From contig JBBDIG010000017.1 of the NCBI GenBank assembly GCA_040880525.1, positions 1 through 64,000 of the forward strand: DNA of 64,000 nucleotides, read 5' to 3'. A program made the translations under genes and the position numbers. Shown piece by piece: positions 33,268-42,647 of the stretch. The DNA is from Bacteroidia bacterium (GTDB lineage: Bacteria > Bacteroidota > Bacteroidia > CAILMK01 > JBBDIG01). The notes beneath the pieces were generated by a model. It made no database searches. It had not been told where the DNA came from and saw nothing but the letters and a program-made list of their open reading frames with translations. Position 1 is the stretch's first letter; the number at the start of each line of letters is the position of its first letter.

Positions 33268-35898
33268 CTACAACCTCTTTAGACTTTCCTCCAAACTCTT
33301 AATCTTCGCCTCAGCATCCGCTTGTTTTTGCTTTTCATTTTCCAATACCTGGGCTGGGGCATTATTCACGAAGCGCTCATTTTCCAGCTTTTTCATGACC
33401 GATTGCAAGAACCCGCGCTGGTATTTCAACTCCTCATTCAGCTTCGCCTTTTCCGCCTCAGTATCAAAAGCACCAGTTCGTGGAATGTAAAATTCATCCG
33501 TTCTAATCATAAATGAAATAGCATTTTCCGGGGCCGATGGTGTTTCGCGTATTTCCTCCAGTTTGCACAGTTTTATGATTTCAACATTAAAACGGTTGTA
33601 AACCTTGCCCTGATCCTGCTTCACCAGTAAAGTCAGCTTTTCGGTACCGGCTATGCCAAATTCATTGCGGATGTTCCGTATCTGGGAAATCAGCTCCATT
33701 ACCTTTTCCGTCTCTCTGAGCAACGGCTCGTCCACTTCCCTGAGCTTTGGATATTCGGCCACCGAAAGGAAATTCTGCTCCCTGCGTTCGCGGAGCGTAT
33801 GATAAATTTCTTCAGAAATAAATGGCATGAAAGGATGGATCAGCTTCATCAGCATCTCGAAGAAATCCAGCGTCTGTTCGTATACCGGTTTGCAAATTTG
33901 CTCGTCCTTTCCCGGCTTCACCATTTCCAGGTACCAGGAGCAGAAGTCGTCCCAGATGAGCTTATAAATATCAATCAATACCTCGCTAATGCGGAATTCA
34001 TCGTACTTCTGCTGCGTGTCGCGTACCACTTTGTCCAGCCGGGCCTGGAACCAGTTGATGGGCGCAAGTGCACTGTTTTCCAGCGCATCCGAAACGCGGC
34101 CATCGTCCTCCCAGCCTTTTACGAGCCGCAATACATTCCATATTTTATTGCAAAAATTGCGGCCCTGCCTCACCTGCTCCATGTCGAATAGCAGATCGTT
34201 GCCGGCAGGTGCAGAAAATAATACACCCGTACGCATTGCATCGGCTCCGTATTGCTTTATCAGGTCCAGTGGATCGGGGCTGTTGCCAAGTTGCTTGCTC
34301 ATTTTCCGGCCCTGGCTGTCGCGGACAATTCCCGTAAAGTATACCCGCTCAAACGGTTTCGTATTCCGGAATTCGTAGCCCGCCATGATCATCCTCGCCA
34401 CCCAGAAGAAGATAATGTCCGGAGCCGTTACCAAAGTGTTTGTAGGATAATAGTAGCGAATATCCTCGTTGTCAGGGTTGAGAATGCCATCGAAAACCGA
34501 GATGGGCCACAGCCACGAACTGAACCAGGTATCCACCACAGCTTCCTCCTGCCGCAAATCCTCCAGGCGGAGTGCAGCGTTTCCCGTTTTCTCTTGGGCT
34601 AGTTTCAGGGCTTCTTCTGCATTTTCGGCCACAAAATATTCATCATCGCTAATGAACCAGGCCGGGATGCGCTGGCCCCACCAAAGCTGGCGGCTGATGC
34701 ACCAGTCCTTAATAATTGCCATCCAATGGCGGTAAGTATTTTTGAATTTTGAAGGAAAAAACAGCACACTGCCATCCGCTACGGCTGCGAGTGCCGGTGT
34801 TGCCAGGTCCTTCATGGTTACGAACCATTGCAACGAAAGGCGCGGTTCTATCACCACATTGGTGCGCTCGCTGTAGCCAACGTTATTGGTAATCTGCTCC
34901 ACCTTTTGCAGGAAACCTTTCTCCTTCAGTTCCGCAACAATCTTTTTCCGCACGGCAAAGCGATCTTCGCCAATGTATAGCTGCGCCTTTTCATTCATGG
35001 TGGCATCCTCGTTAAGGATGTCAATAAATTCCAGCTTATGCTTCAGGCCCAGCTCATAATCGTTCAGGTCGTGTGCGGGCGTTACTTTTAGCGCACCGGT
35101 ACCAAATTCCATTGTCACGTATTCATCGGCAATAATGGGCACCTCGCGGTTTATGAGCGGAACCAGCGCCTTTTGCCCCACCAGGTCTCTGTAGCGATCG
35201 TCATCCGGATGCACACATATAGCCGAATCGCCCAGGATGGATTCCGGGCGTGTGGTGGCAATCGTGATTTTCCGGTCGCTGTCCTTTATTGCATAATCCA
35301 GGTAGTAGAGATGGGACTGCTCCTCGCGGTGAATAACCTCTTCATCGCTCAAGGCAGTTTTTCCTGCCGGGTCCCAATTCACCATCCTGTAGCCGCGGTA
35401 TATAAGCCCCTTGTTGTGCAAGTCCACAAATACCTTCGTCACCGATGCTGACAGCTTTTCCTCCATCGTAAACCGCGTACGGTCCCAATCGCAGGAAGCA
35501 CCAAGCTTCTTCAACTGCTCCAGGATGATCCCGCCATACTTCTCCTTCCATTCCCAGGCATGTTCCAGAAATTCCTCACGGCTCACGTCCTGCTTCCTGA
35601 TGCCCTTTTCGCGCAGCATATTCACCACCTTAGTTTCGGTGGCAATGGAGGCGTGGTCAGTGCCCGGTACCCAACAGGCGTTGTAGCCCTGCATCCGCGC
35701 CCTGCGCACCAGCACATCCTGGATGGTATTGTTGAGCATGTGGCCCATGTGCAGGCTCCCCGTCACGTTAGGCGGAGGAATCACAATGGTGTAGGGTTCA
35801 CGAGCATCAGGCTCCGAGTGGAAAAGCTTGTTGTCCAACCACTGCCGGTACCACTTCTCCTCTATCTCGTTCGGCTCATACGTTTTGCTGATCGGCAT
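33268..35898 (-). CDS. valS: Valyl-tRNA synthetase
   Basis: 876 aa, full length. Class I motifs: H50-M-G-H53 in PPPNVTGSLHMGHM and KMSKQ in GRKMSKQLGNSPDPL. The editing (CP1) domain carries VTPAHDLNDYELG and IATTRPESILGD. The C-terminal ~65 residues form the coiled-coil arm typical of ValRS (EKAKLNEELKYQRGFLQ; AEAKIKSLEESLKRL). It charges tRNA-Val and edits Thr. The gene borders the AT-rich island that begins at about 36.2 kb. Confidence 0.98.
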   Translation of the reverse strand: MPISKTYEPNEIEEKWYRQWLDNKLFHSEPDAREPYTIVIPPPNVTGSLHMGHMLNNTIQDVLVRRARMQGYNACWVPGTDHASIATETKVVNMLREKGIRKQDVSREEFLEHAWEWKEKYGGIILEQLKKLGASCDWDRTRFTMEEKLSASVTKVFVDLHNKGLIYRGYRMVNWDPAGKTALSDEEVIHREEQSHLYYLDYAIKDSDRKITIATTRPESILGDSAICVHPDDDRYRDLVGQKALVPLINREVPIIADEYVTMEFGTGALKVTPAHDLNDYELGLKHKLEFIDILNEDATMNEKAQLYIGEDRFAVRKKIVAELKEKGFLQKVEQITNNVGYSERTNVVIEPRLSLQWFVTMKDLATPALAAVADGSVLFFPSKFKNTYRHWMAIIKDWCISRQLWWGQRIPAWFISDDEYFVAENAEEALKLAQEKTGNAALRLEDLRQEEAVVDTWFSSWLWPISVFDGILNPDNEDIRYYYPTNTLVTAPDIIFFWVARMIMAGYEFRNTKPFERVYFTGIVRDSQGRKMSKQLGNSPDPLDLIKQYGADAMRTGVLFSAPAGNDLLFDMEQVRQGRNFCNKIWNVLRLVKGWEDDGRVSDALENSALAPINWFQARLDKVVRDTQQKYDEFRISEVLIDIYKLIWDDFCSWYLEMVKPGKDEQICKPVYEQTLDFFEMLMKLIHPFMPFISEEIYHTLRERREQNFLSVAEYPKLREVDEPLLRETEKVMELISQIRNIRNEFGIAGTEKLTLLVKQDQGKVYNRFNVEIIKLCKLEEIRETPSAPENAISFMIRTDEFYIPRTGAFDTEAEKAKLNEELKYQRGFLQSVMKKLENERFVNNAPAQVLENEKQKQADAEAKIKSLEESLKRL

Positions 35899-36217
35899 AT
35901 TGGGTCAGGATTTTTTTGAAGCGGCAAAAATAGGGGTTGTGGGGGAGGGATGGGGTAAAGAGTACGATAAGCCTCCACCCGTCCAGAGCCTTGTGATACA
36001 CATCATCCAAAGTAGCAGGCATTTTAAGCAGTAAAGTCCTATAGACCAATAAAAATCCGCTAATAAAAGGATAACGGCTACATTTGACAGCGAATCCAGG
36101 ACAGAAATCCGGGTCAGGCAAACTGAATATTCACTTGTATTATCCGCAACCCTATGACGATAGGCACACATGAATCAGACCTACTTTGAACAAACATTTT
36201 TATAAATGCTTTGAAAA
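35899..36217. other. Intergenic: valS upstream region and left edge of the AT-rich island
   Basis: 319 bases without a supported gene. The first half probably carries the valS promoter (minus strand). Base composition drops in GC toward the right. No repeat, integrase or att-like duplication is visible here. Confidence 0.6.
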
Positions 36218-36370
36218 ATGACAGACACCGCAACAAATGAACAGACAAATGTCTCAGAAAATAAAACACCGATGAAAACATATAGAGCCAAATTCGACAA
36301 TGCTTTGGTTTTCGGTGTCAAAAGGTATTTTCTTTCTTCCTTGAAACATGATTTTCAATCCAAAAAATAA
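36218..36370 (+). CDS. Small ORF, 50 aa, leading the AAA ATPase/protease operon
   Basis: ATG 36218 to TAA 36370, 10 bases before the ATPase ATG. It reads MTDTATNEQTNVSENKTPMK, then TYRAKFDNALVFGVKRYFLS and a basic end HDFQSKK. The position, the single clean frame in an AT-rich region and the basic C-terminal helix are the only support. It may be a real small operon member, a leader peptide, or chance. Confidence 0.4.
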   Translation: MTDTATNEQTNVSENKTPMKTYRAKFDNALVFGVKRYFLSSLKHDFQSKK

Positions 36371-36380
36371 ATTAACATAA

Positions 36381-37376
36381 ATGAATCAAGATTTGATGAT
36401 AAGATTATTCCGTTCCATTGAAGGAGACAGGGAAGATGATGTTGTCAAAGTTGCATCTCTTATCATTGAGGACGAGAAGAAAAAAGGACATGAGAAACTT
36501 GCGGACAAGCTGAAATTCATTTTAGATAAAAATATTTCGGCCAGCCAAACTTTCAGAGGAGAATTAAGAAAAATTTTGCCAAATGGAATTTCTATTCCAA
36601 CTGACAAACGAAATAATTTTCCACTTGCAACTTCTATTGACCGAGATGAGTTGCGACATGAAATGGTTTTACCATCTGAAACTGAAGAAAAAATCAGACG
36701 AATAGAAAAAGAGTTTGCAGCAAAAGAACGACTTGCACACCACGGATTACAATACAGACAGAAAGTTTTAATTTACGGAGCTCCCGGTTGCGGCAAGAGC
36801 ATGAGTGCAGAAAGGATTGCTTGGAATTTAGGACTACCATTCTTGAAAGTTCGTTTTGATGTTATTATTTCTTCTTTCCTTGGAGAGACAGCAAGCAACC
36901 TCACAAGATTATTTGACGGCATAAAGGACTACCCTTGTGTTTTGTTATTTGACGAGTTTGATGTTATCGGCAAGACCAGAACTAATTCCCAGGATGTTGG
37001 TGAGATGCACAGAGTAGTAAATATTTTATTAACGCTTTTAGAACAGTATAATTCAAAAGGTATTTTGATTGCGACAACAAATATTGAAAATGCACTTGAC
37101 CAAGCACTTTTCAGACGCTTTGACGACATCATTGAAATGCCAAAGCCAAGCAGAGAAGAAGTTTTGCGTTTAACGAAAATGACCCTTTCATCAATTGAGA
37201 AATCAAAAGACATCAATTGGAATTCTATGGTTAAGAGGATGATTGGTTTTAGTTCTGCAATTGTTGTGAAAGTTGCTAATGACGCAGCAAAAATTGCAGT
37301 TATCGGCAACGAAAATGTTTTGCAACAATCTCATATTGAAAAGTCATTAAACGAAAATCTTCTTTACCTAAAATAA
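36381..37376 (+). CDS. AAA+ ATPase of an IetAS-like pair
   Basis: 331 aa. An N-terminal helical region (about 1-95) precedes an AAA+ module: Walker A GAPGCGKSMS with K139, Walker B LLFDEFDVIG with D191-E192, sensor 1 IATTNIENAL, and arginine finger region ALFRRFDDIIEMP. The lid follows to residue 331. The protease gene starts 4 bases after the stop, so they are coupled. In the Agrobacterium IetAS pair the ATPase (IetA) is the antitoxin/regulator and the subtilisin-like protein (IetS) the toxin; related pairs are listed among anti-phage systems. The assignment rests on architecture and pairing. Confidence 0.88.
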   Translation: MNQDLMIRLFRSIEGDREDDVVKVASLIIEDEKKKGHEKLADKLKFILDKNISASQTFRGELRKILPNGISIPTDKRNNFPLATSIDRDELRHEMVLPSETEEKIRRIEKEFAAKERLAHHGLQYRQKVLIYGAPGCGKSMSAERIAWNLGLPFLKVRFDVIISSFLGETASNLTRLFDGIKDYPCVLLFDEFDVIGKTRTNSQDVGEMHRVVNILLTLLEQYNSKGILIATTNIENALDQALFRRFDDIIEMPKPSREEVLRLTKMTLSSIEKSKDINWNSMVKRMIGFSSAIVVKVANDAAKIAVIGNENVLQQSHIEKSLNENLLYLK

Positions 37377-37379
37377 TTT

Positions 37380-39926
37380 ATGGCTGATTTTCCTCATTTA
37401 AAATTGCCGTTCAAAGTTGAAGGAAGAACTAAACCTTTCAAAGGCGGTGGCAAAAGAAATCCACAGGCGGAAGCAATTACGAATGTAAACAAAGGAATTA
37501 ACAGGCAATACCACGGAGAGTATCTTGGAAATTCAGCTAATACGTTAATTGAAAAATGGAATGCACTTAAAGAGTTGAAAAGAGCGGAGGGAATTGAATT
37601 TCCAAACGTCACAGACATTCCAGTTTTTCTCAAAATTGACACTGCTGAATTCAAAATAGATTCACTTTCAAATTGGGGTATTGAAGTTATTTCTGAGGAG
37701 AAAGAAGGATATATCATTGGAGCATCATTGGACGGACTTGTATCATTTCAAGAAAAGATAACTCAGTTTCTTACTCAAGAAGGAAGATATAAAGATACAG
37801 CAGCTAAAATTTGGGAATTAGTAACTGATGAAAGTTGGAGAGTTGGCGAATTACTAAAAGGAGAGTTAGGGATAATTTGGGACACAATTGAGCCCGATGT
37901 TCTTTACACAGTTCAATTAGGTATATCGTGTTACATACCGAACAAGAAAGAATATCCTGTTAGAGATGAGTTTGACTCTGAAATTAAGTTTCAACAAAAA
38001 GTTGCTGACTTCAAAGCCCATGTAAAAACCCTACAAGTTGAGAGAGATACAAAGCAAATAAAAAGAGAAGACGAGATTGAAAGCTACATAGGAATTTACG
38101 GAGGGGAGCTACATGCTATTTGGGATAACGAAGTTGATGCAGTTTATTTTAAAATCTCAATAAGCGGAAAAGGATTAAAGGATCTAGTTCAAACATACCA
38201 GTATCTCTATGAAGTAAGGTTGGACACAAAATACGATTTGGAAAATGTGCATTTACCTCTTCTCGATGATTACGAAATAGAAATTATTACACCCGACAAC
38301 AACGCTGCAAATGTTTGTGTTATTGATAGTGGTATTCAAGAAAATCATCGGCTAATTCAAGGTGCAATTGATACAGCAAACTCCCGTTCTTATGTTGACG
38401 GTGACACAACAACCGCTGACTATTTTAGACCAAGCGGACATGGAACAAAAGTCGCTGGTGCAGTGCTCTATCCTAATTCAATACCTAAAGAAGGACAAGT
38501 TAAATTAGAATGTATCATTCAAAATGCAAGAATTCTTGACAAGAATAATCGTATTGTAACAAGGCGGTTTGAGCCAAAGTTGATGCAACAAATTATTGCT
38601 GACTATTCTCCTGAAACAAGAATCTTCAATTTATCCGTATCAGAAGATACTTCTTATATAGGAACTCACATGCCGTCACTTGCAGCATCAATAGACAAAC
38701 TAATTCATGAGAACAATATTCTTTTCATAGTTGCTGCTGGAAATCTATATTCGAGTTCAGTTATTTCTACAAACCTTGGGATTATAGAACATTTGCAATA
38801 TGGTAGAAAATATCCAACTTATTTGGACGAAGCTCAATCAAAAGTTGCAAATCCAGGCGTTAGCTATTTTTCAATAACGGTTGGTTCAATTGCGAGAGAA
38901 GATTTTGAAGATGCAGATTACAAAGCATTGGCAGGGAAAAACCATGTTTCGCCTTTTTCAAGGACTGGACTTGGTATGTGGGGGTGCATTAAACCGGATG
39001 TTGTTGAATTTGGTGGTGACTTGGTGAAAAATAAATTATCAGATCAACTGATAACAAATGAAACTACATCACCTGAATTAGTAAACTCAACTTTACATGG
39101 AGCAAGTGCAGTTGGTAAAGATTCATTTGGCACTTCTTTCAGCACACCTAAAGTAAGTTACATCGCTTCAAGATTGCAAACAGAACATCCAACTGAATCA
39201 GCACAAATGTATAGGGCTTTAATTATACAGAGTGCAAGATTACCCGAACACTGTTTTGACAATCCGACAATAAATGATTTCAGATATTATGGTTACGGAG
39301 TTCCCGATGTAAACCGAGCTTTGAATAATTCTCAATCAAGAATCACATTTATTCAAGACGGAAAAGTTGGGCCGAAAAAAGCTGACATCTATCGTTTAAA
39401 AATTCCTGATGCTTTAAAAGGAGAGGGAAAAGAGTTTAGGATTTTAGTTGAGGTTACACTTTCATTTACTGCAAAAACAAGATTAACGAGAAAGGGTTCT
39501 CATTCCTATTTATCAAACTGGCTTGAATGGCAATCATCAAAATACAATGAGAGATTCAGTAGTTTCAGAAGCCGAACTATTGAGTATTTGGAAAAAGATG
39601 AAGAAACAATTGAGGCAGGAGAAATTGAAGAAGGTGCTGATTCAATCAAATGGATTATCAGAGAGAATCCTGCTTATACAAATAATGGAATCAACAGAAA
39701 TAATTCAACCGTTCAAAAAAGTTGGGCAATGATAGAACCACAGCAATTTGCCGAAGAATTTAGTATCGCTATCATTGGACATTTTGGTTGGGACAGAAAT
39801 CTTGAAAGTGAAACGAAGTATGCACTTTGTGTGTCCTTTGAAGTCATGGATGTGGAAATGAATATCTATGAATTATTGGCACAAGCACAAGTTGAAATTG
39901 AACCAGAACAAGAAATTGAAGTTTAG
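37380..39926 (+). CDS. Subtilisin-like (S8) serine protease of an IetAS-like pair
   Basis: 848 aa. No signal peptide, so it acts in the cytoplasm. The catalytic triad is intact: D316 in VCVIDSGIQ, H354 in PSGHGTKVAG and S586 in SFGTSFSTP. About 300 residues precede the catalytic domain (a basic start, KPFKGGGKRNPQ, and a mixed alpha/beta region) and ~230 follow it as a beta-rich C-terminal region (FRILVEVTLSFTAKTRL). Coupled to the AAA+ gene upstream; the ATPase probably holds or delivers the protease until a trigger. Trigger and targets are unknown. AT-rich, unlike the valS region. Confidence 0.9.
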   Translation: MADFPHLKLPFKVEGRTKPFKGGGKRNPQAEAITNVNKGINRQYHGEYLGNSANTLIEKWNALKELKRAEGIEFPNVTDIPVFLKIDTAEFKIDSLSNWGIEVISEEKEGYIIGASLDGLVSFQEKITQFLTQEGRYKDTAAKIWELVTDESWRVGELLKGELGIIWDTIEPDVLYTVQLGISCYIPNKKEYPVRDEFDSEIKFQQKVADFKAHVKTLQVERDTKQIKREDEIESYIGIYGGELHAIWDNEVDAVYFKISISGKGLKDLVQTYQYLYEVRLDTKYDLENVHLPLLDDYEIEIITPDNNAANVCVIDSGIQENHRLIQGAIDTANSRSYVDGDTTTADYFRPSGHGTKVAGAVLYPNSIPKEGQVKLECIIQNARILDKNNRIVTRRFEPKLMQQIIADYSPETRIFNLSVSEDTSYIGTHMPSLAASIDKLIHENNILFIVAAGNLYSSSVISTNLGIIEHLQYGRKYPTYLDEAQSKVANPGVSYFSITVGSIAREDFEDADYKALAGKNHVSPFSRTGLGMWGCIKPDVVEFGGDLVKNKLSDQLITNETTSPELVNSTLHGASAVGKDSFGTSFSTPKVSYIASRLQTEHPTESAQMYRALIIQSARLPEHCFDNPTINDFRYYGYGVPDVNRALNNSQSRITFIQDGKVGPKKADIYRLKIPDALKGEGKEFRILVEVTLSFTAKTRLTRKGSHSYLSNWLEWQSSKYNERFSSFRSRTIEYLEKDEETIEAGEIEEGADSIKWIIRENPAYTNNGINRNNSTVQKSWAMIEPQQFAEEFSIAIIGHFGWDRNLESETKYALCVSFEVMDVEMNIYELLAQAQVEIEPEQEIEV

Positions 39927-39961
39927 CAAAAAATGCGAGCTAAATGTTAAAATATGCTTCT

Positions 39962-39996
39962 GTTAGCGCGCGTTAGCGCCATCGAAACGTGTGCGG
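39962..39996. repeat. REP-like element, copy A (degenerate)
   Basis: GTTAGCGCGCGTTAGCG...AACGTGTGCGG: a shortened relative of the element at 40054-40088. It sits 35 bases after the protease stop. Confidence 0.6.
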
Positions 39997-40053
39997 AGCG
40001 AGGACACCACCCTCGCTGTGCCTATAACCCTTTTTCAGGACGAGACAACCCCT

Positions 40054-40263
40054 GTTAGCGCGCGTTTAGCGAAGCGTAACGCGTGCGGCCCGCCTTCTGG
40101 ATTCCCAGACTTAAAAAATTCTATTCCACCTCCCGCAAATCCAGCTTAAAGCCTGGAAGGGCGTCTTCACCCGATAGCGACCGGTCAAAACCCTCCATTT
40201 TTTCAGGTGCAGCGCTTTGCCGGTAAATTTAGGTTACCTGATTAGCGGAATCAATCAGGAACC
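40054..40263. repeat. 210-bp direct repeat, left copy (contains REP-like element B)
   Basis: Aligned by hand without gaps to 41164-41373 with 20 mismatches in 210 bases. The first 35 bases hold GTTAGCGCGCGTTTAGCG...AACGCGTGCGG, whose ends can pair (GCGCGCGTT with AACGCGTGC, one wobble). The pair brackets the toxin-antitoxin genes. Of the 640-base gap 39927-40566, this repeat, copy A and the Cys-rich frame at 40229-40393 account for most; the remainder shows nothing I recognise. Confidence 0.9.
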
Positions 40264-40393
40264 CAAGCCGAACGCCAAAATCAGAGCTAATGGGCGCGAA
40301 CTTTTGGCGCTGTGTCTCTTCAAGTAGCTGCTCACGCTTTCTGCAAATCCATTTATCCAAGTCTTCCGAAGGACACTTAGAACTGGCAGGCAT
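40229..40393 (-). other. Possible small protein or gene remnant, 54 codons, ending in the direct repeat
   Basis: From ATG 40393 it reads MPASSKCPSEDLDKWICRKR, then EQLLEETQRQKFAPISSDFG, and ends FLIDSANQVT. The open frame continues upstream without an ATG and adds QCLKCRVC, giving a Cys-rich, zinc-ribbon-like start. The same last ten codons (FLIDPANQVT) end another minus-strand frame at 41339. It looks like the tail of a duplicated, partly lost gene. Confidence 0.35.
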
Positions 40394-40566
40394 ACAAACG
40401 CGGCATTTCAGGCACTGGAGCGGTATGAACCCACCGGGCTATTACCACCACTGAATTGGGACTGCCGGGAGGAAATATAAGCCTTGTGATTATTTGTCAT
40501 CACAAGTTGTTAACGTTGCCACAATGTGGCGGCCAGACATCGGTTAAAGTTCTTCTTGTGGCCTCA

Positions 40567-40890
40567 TCAAAGGCCACCAATCAACTTCCGTATTTCTTTA
40601 TCTGACAAAGTGCTTTTTTCGCTTTTATTATAGATGGTAAAAAGGATTACCTCCTTTTCCAGTACCTGGACCAAGGTCATTACCCTCAGGCCACCAGATT
40701 TCCCTTTGCCCTTGGATGTGGTGGTCAGCCGGATCTTGTAAATATTCTGGCCAAGAGGAGTGCCGGTGGTAGGCTCTGTTTCAAGGTCTGCAATGAGTTG
40801 AGCAATGTCGTCCTTTAATGATCGGTATTTTTTAACCAACCGCTTGGCCTCCTTACTGAAGTTACTTGAAACCTCAACCTTATAGCTCAT
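40567..40890 (-). CDS. RelE/ParE-superfamily toxin
   Basis: 107 aa, standard size. The RelE-like fold is suggested by SSNFSKEAKRLVKKYRSLKDDI, the strand IYKIRLT, the basic loop KGKGKSGGLRVMTLVQV and FTIYNKSEKSTLSDKEIRKL. Such toxins usually cut mRNA at the ribosome or block gyrase. Its start overlaps the antitoxin gene by 11 bases, so it is translated after it. The module is flanked by the 210-bp direct repeat. Confidence 0.88.
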   Translation of the reverse strand: MSYKVEVSSNFSKEAKRLVKKYRSLKDDIAQLIADLETEPTTGTPLGQNIYKIRLTTTSKGKGKSGGLRVMTLVQVLEKEVILFTIYNKSEKSTLSDKEIRKLIGGL

Positions 40891-41089
40891 CTAAAAACTG
40901 TTTTGCAGAAATTGTCTTGAGCTTTCCTTCTTTGGCAAGCTTCACTTCCTCCAGACCTTCCTTAATATTTTCCCTAATCGCCTTATCGGAATCTCCGTCA
41001 TCCTCCAGTTGAACAAATCCAAGGCTCTTGATCAATTCCATAAAAAACTGAAAGCGGTTGTCAGGTATGTTGAGCGTTATCTGTTTCAT
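40880..41089 (-). CDS. Antitoxin partner of the RelE-like toxin
   Basis: 69 aa. MKQITLNIPDNRFQFFMELI is a ribbon-helix-helix-like or DUF2683-type N-terminus, followed by an acidic linker (QLEDDGDSDKAIRENIKEGL) and a toxin-binding tail ending TISAKQFLDEL. It is the first gene of the pair, which is the usual antitoxin order. It should neutralise the toxin and repress its own promoter. Confidence 0.85.
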   Translation of the reverse strand: MKQITLNIPDNRFQFFMELIKSLGFVQLEDDGDSDKAIRENIKEGLEEVKLAKEGKLKTISAKQFLDEL

Positions 41090-41111
41090 CGTCTATTTTG
41101 CGTTTGTAGCA

Positions 41112-41119
41112 CAAATTTA
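41112..41119 (-). promoter_or_regulatory. Promoter -7 box of the toxin-antitoxin operon
   Basis: On the minus strand TAAATTTG is an exact TAnnTTTG box, 22 bases before the antitoxin ATG. No convincing -33 element was found. The upstream bases are AT-rich. Confidence 0.5.
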
Positions 41120-41163
41120 CATTACTGTTATAAAATTCTTATATATTTTCAGATTCACCCCAG

Positions 41164-41373
41164 GTTAGCGCGAATTTAGCGAAGCATAACGCGTGCGGCC
41201 CGCCTTCTAAATTCCCAGACTTAAAAATTTCTCTTCCACCTCCCGCAAATCCAGCTTAGAGCCTGGAAGGACATCCTCACCCAATAACGACCGGTCAAAG
41301 CCCTCCATCTTTTCAGGTGCAGCGCCTTGATGGGAAATTTAGGTTACCTGATTAGCGGGATCAATCAGGAACC
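41164..41373. repeat. 210-bp direct repeat, right copy (contains REP-like element C)
   Basis: About 90% identical to 40054-40263, same orientation, on the other side of the toxin-antitoxin pair. On the minus strand it can encode KMEGFDRSLLGEDVLPG and LDLREVEEKFLSLGI; the left copy has a TAG in place of the first Glu after REVE. The rest of 41374-41619 shows only a Cys-rich minus frame (41339-41692) whose upstream part collides with the next gene. Confidence 0.9.
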
Positions 41374-41619
41374 TGAACAAGGGACTTCCACCCTCTGGAA
41401 ATTCTAAAGGCATCTTCGATACCTTTGCCCATGCCGGGCACACACAGCACCTAAGAAAACATCGGGCGGACAGTGGTTTCCGCGAGGATCGTTCTTCGTG
41501 GCTATCTTTGCCACAAGCGGACAGGAAAGTGCTCCGAAATGCCCCACGTTTCTTAGCTGCAAAACGTTGGCAAGCATTTGATTTCCTCACAAACCTATAT
41601 AGTTGTTGCTTGAAAATAA

Positions 41620-42096
41620 ATGAAGCAGTCGCATCAAACAAATCTACCCACTGAAAATAAAAATCACACATTGAATATGATTGTGATTGCAAATATTTTT
41701 ATCATCTTGGGAATGAGTTTTTTTCTATACAAGTTCTTTTCTCCAACATTACTTTACTTCTTTTTATTGATAATTATAGCTGATTTTATTTTATCTCGGA
41801 TGTTATTATTAAGACAAAATATTCAAAAGGTTGAACTTAGAGATGAGGGGCTTCGTGTTATGTATAATGCAAAAACCATTGACATAGATTTCGAAAAGAT
41901 CGATGATATAAACTATGCCTTAAATTATTATATTGACTTCAATGGCAAACTATCGCTATTTTATACCGTTAGATTAAAGATAAAATATAGATTTGGACGC
42001 AATTTATATTTCAAATATTCAAAAAAAGGAATAAAGGATAAAGAGCCACAAGATATGATGATAATTAAAAAACAGTTAAAAACGCTTGCCAATTGA
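41620..42096 (+). CDS. Membrane protein of unknown function
   Basis: 158 aa. Two membrane helices at about 20-37 (MIVIANIFIILGMSFFLY) and 41-58 (SPTLLYFFLLIIIADFIL), then ~95 residues of mixed alpha/beta (KVELRDEGLRVMYNAKTIDI; FEKIDDINYALNYY) that resemble a small PH-like beta domain. AT-rich. A start at 41677 (MIVIAN) would remove the polar lead. No family recognised. Confidence 0.6.
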   Translation: MKQSHQTNLPTENKNHTLNMIVIANIFIILGMSFFLYKFFSPTLLYFFLLIIIADFILSRMLLLRQNIQKVELRDEGLRVMYNAKTIDIDFEKIDDINYALNYYIDFNGKLSLFYTVRLKIKYRFGRNLYFKYSKKGIKDKEPQDMMIIKKQLKTLAN

Positions 42097-42647
42097 GGTA
42101 CTGTCATAAAAACCAAACACAGCCCATAAAATTTTCTCTAACTTAACGCTGGCTGAAAGAGGGCTTCAGTCGATTGTTTAGACGGAAGTTCATATTGTGC
42201 AAACAACAACCGCTCATGGCCAAACTCAGGACAGTCTACGTACCGGATTTTGCAGTCCCGCCTCCTTCAGTGCTTCCCTCGCGGGAAACCACCCCCGACA
42301 TAGGTTCGGGGCAAGCTTTGCGGCTTGTCGAAGATCCCGGATTTATTACGGGGCTAGTCCCGCCACTCACAACATGGGAATTACGATGCTGCTTCGATAC
42401 AGAAATCCGGCACAGCCCTGCCGGCATAATTGGTCACCTGACAGAGCCAGGCGACTGCGAAGAGAACCTCGTACCAAATAACATACTTTAGTTTCTATAT
42501 TTAGTAACTTTTATTATCTGCCCAAATTAGCCCGGAGGACCTGGGTGAACTAATTCCGAATACATGCGGAGTGGGAGCGGGAAGGCAGTAAGGCTAAAAA
42601 GGCAATGCTAAACAACAAAAGCAAGAAACGGATAGTAACTTTGCACA
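42097..42647. other. Intergenic, no supported gene
   Basis: 551 bases. Positions 42220-42460 are clearly more GC-rich than the surrounding island and contain the hairpin CCCCGA...TCGGGG near 42293-42311. Short frames on both strands show no family resemblance. It looks like a patch of inserted or remnant chromosomal sequence. Confidence 0.5.
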
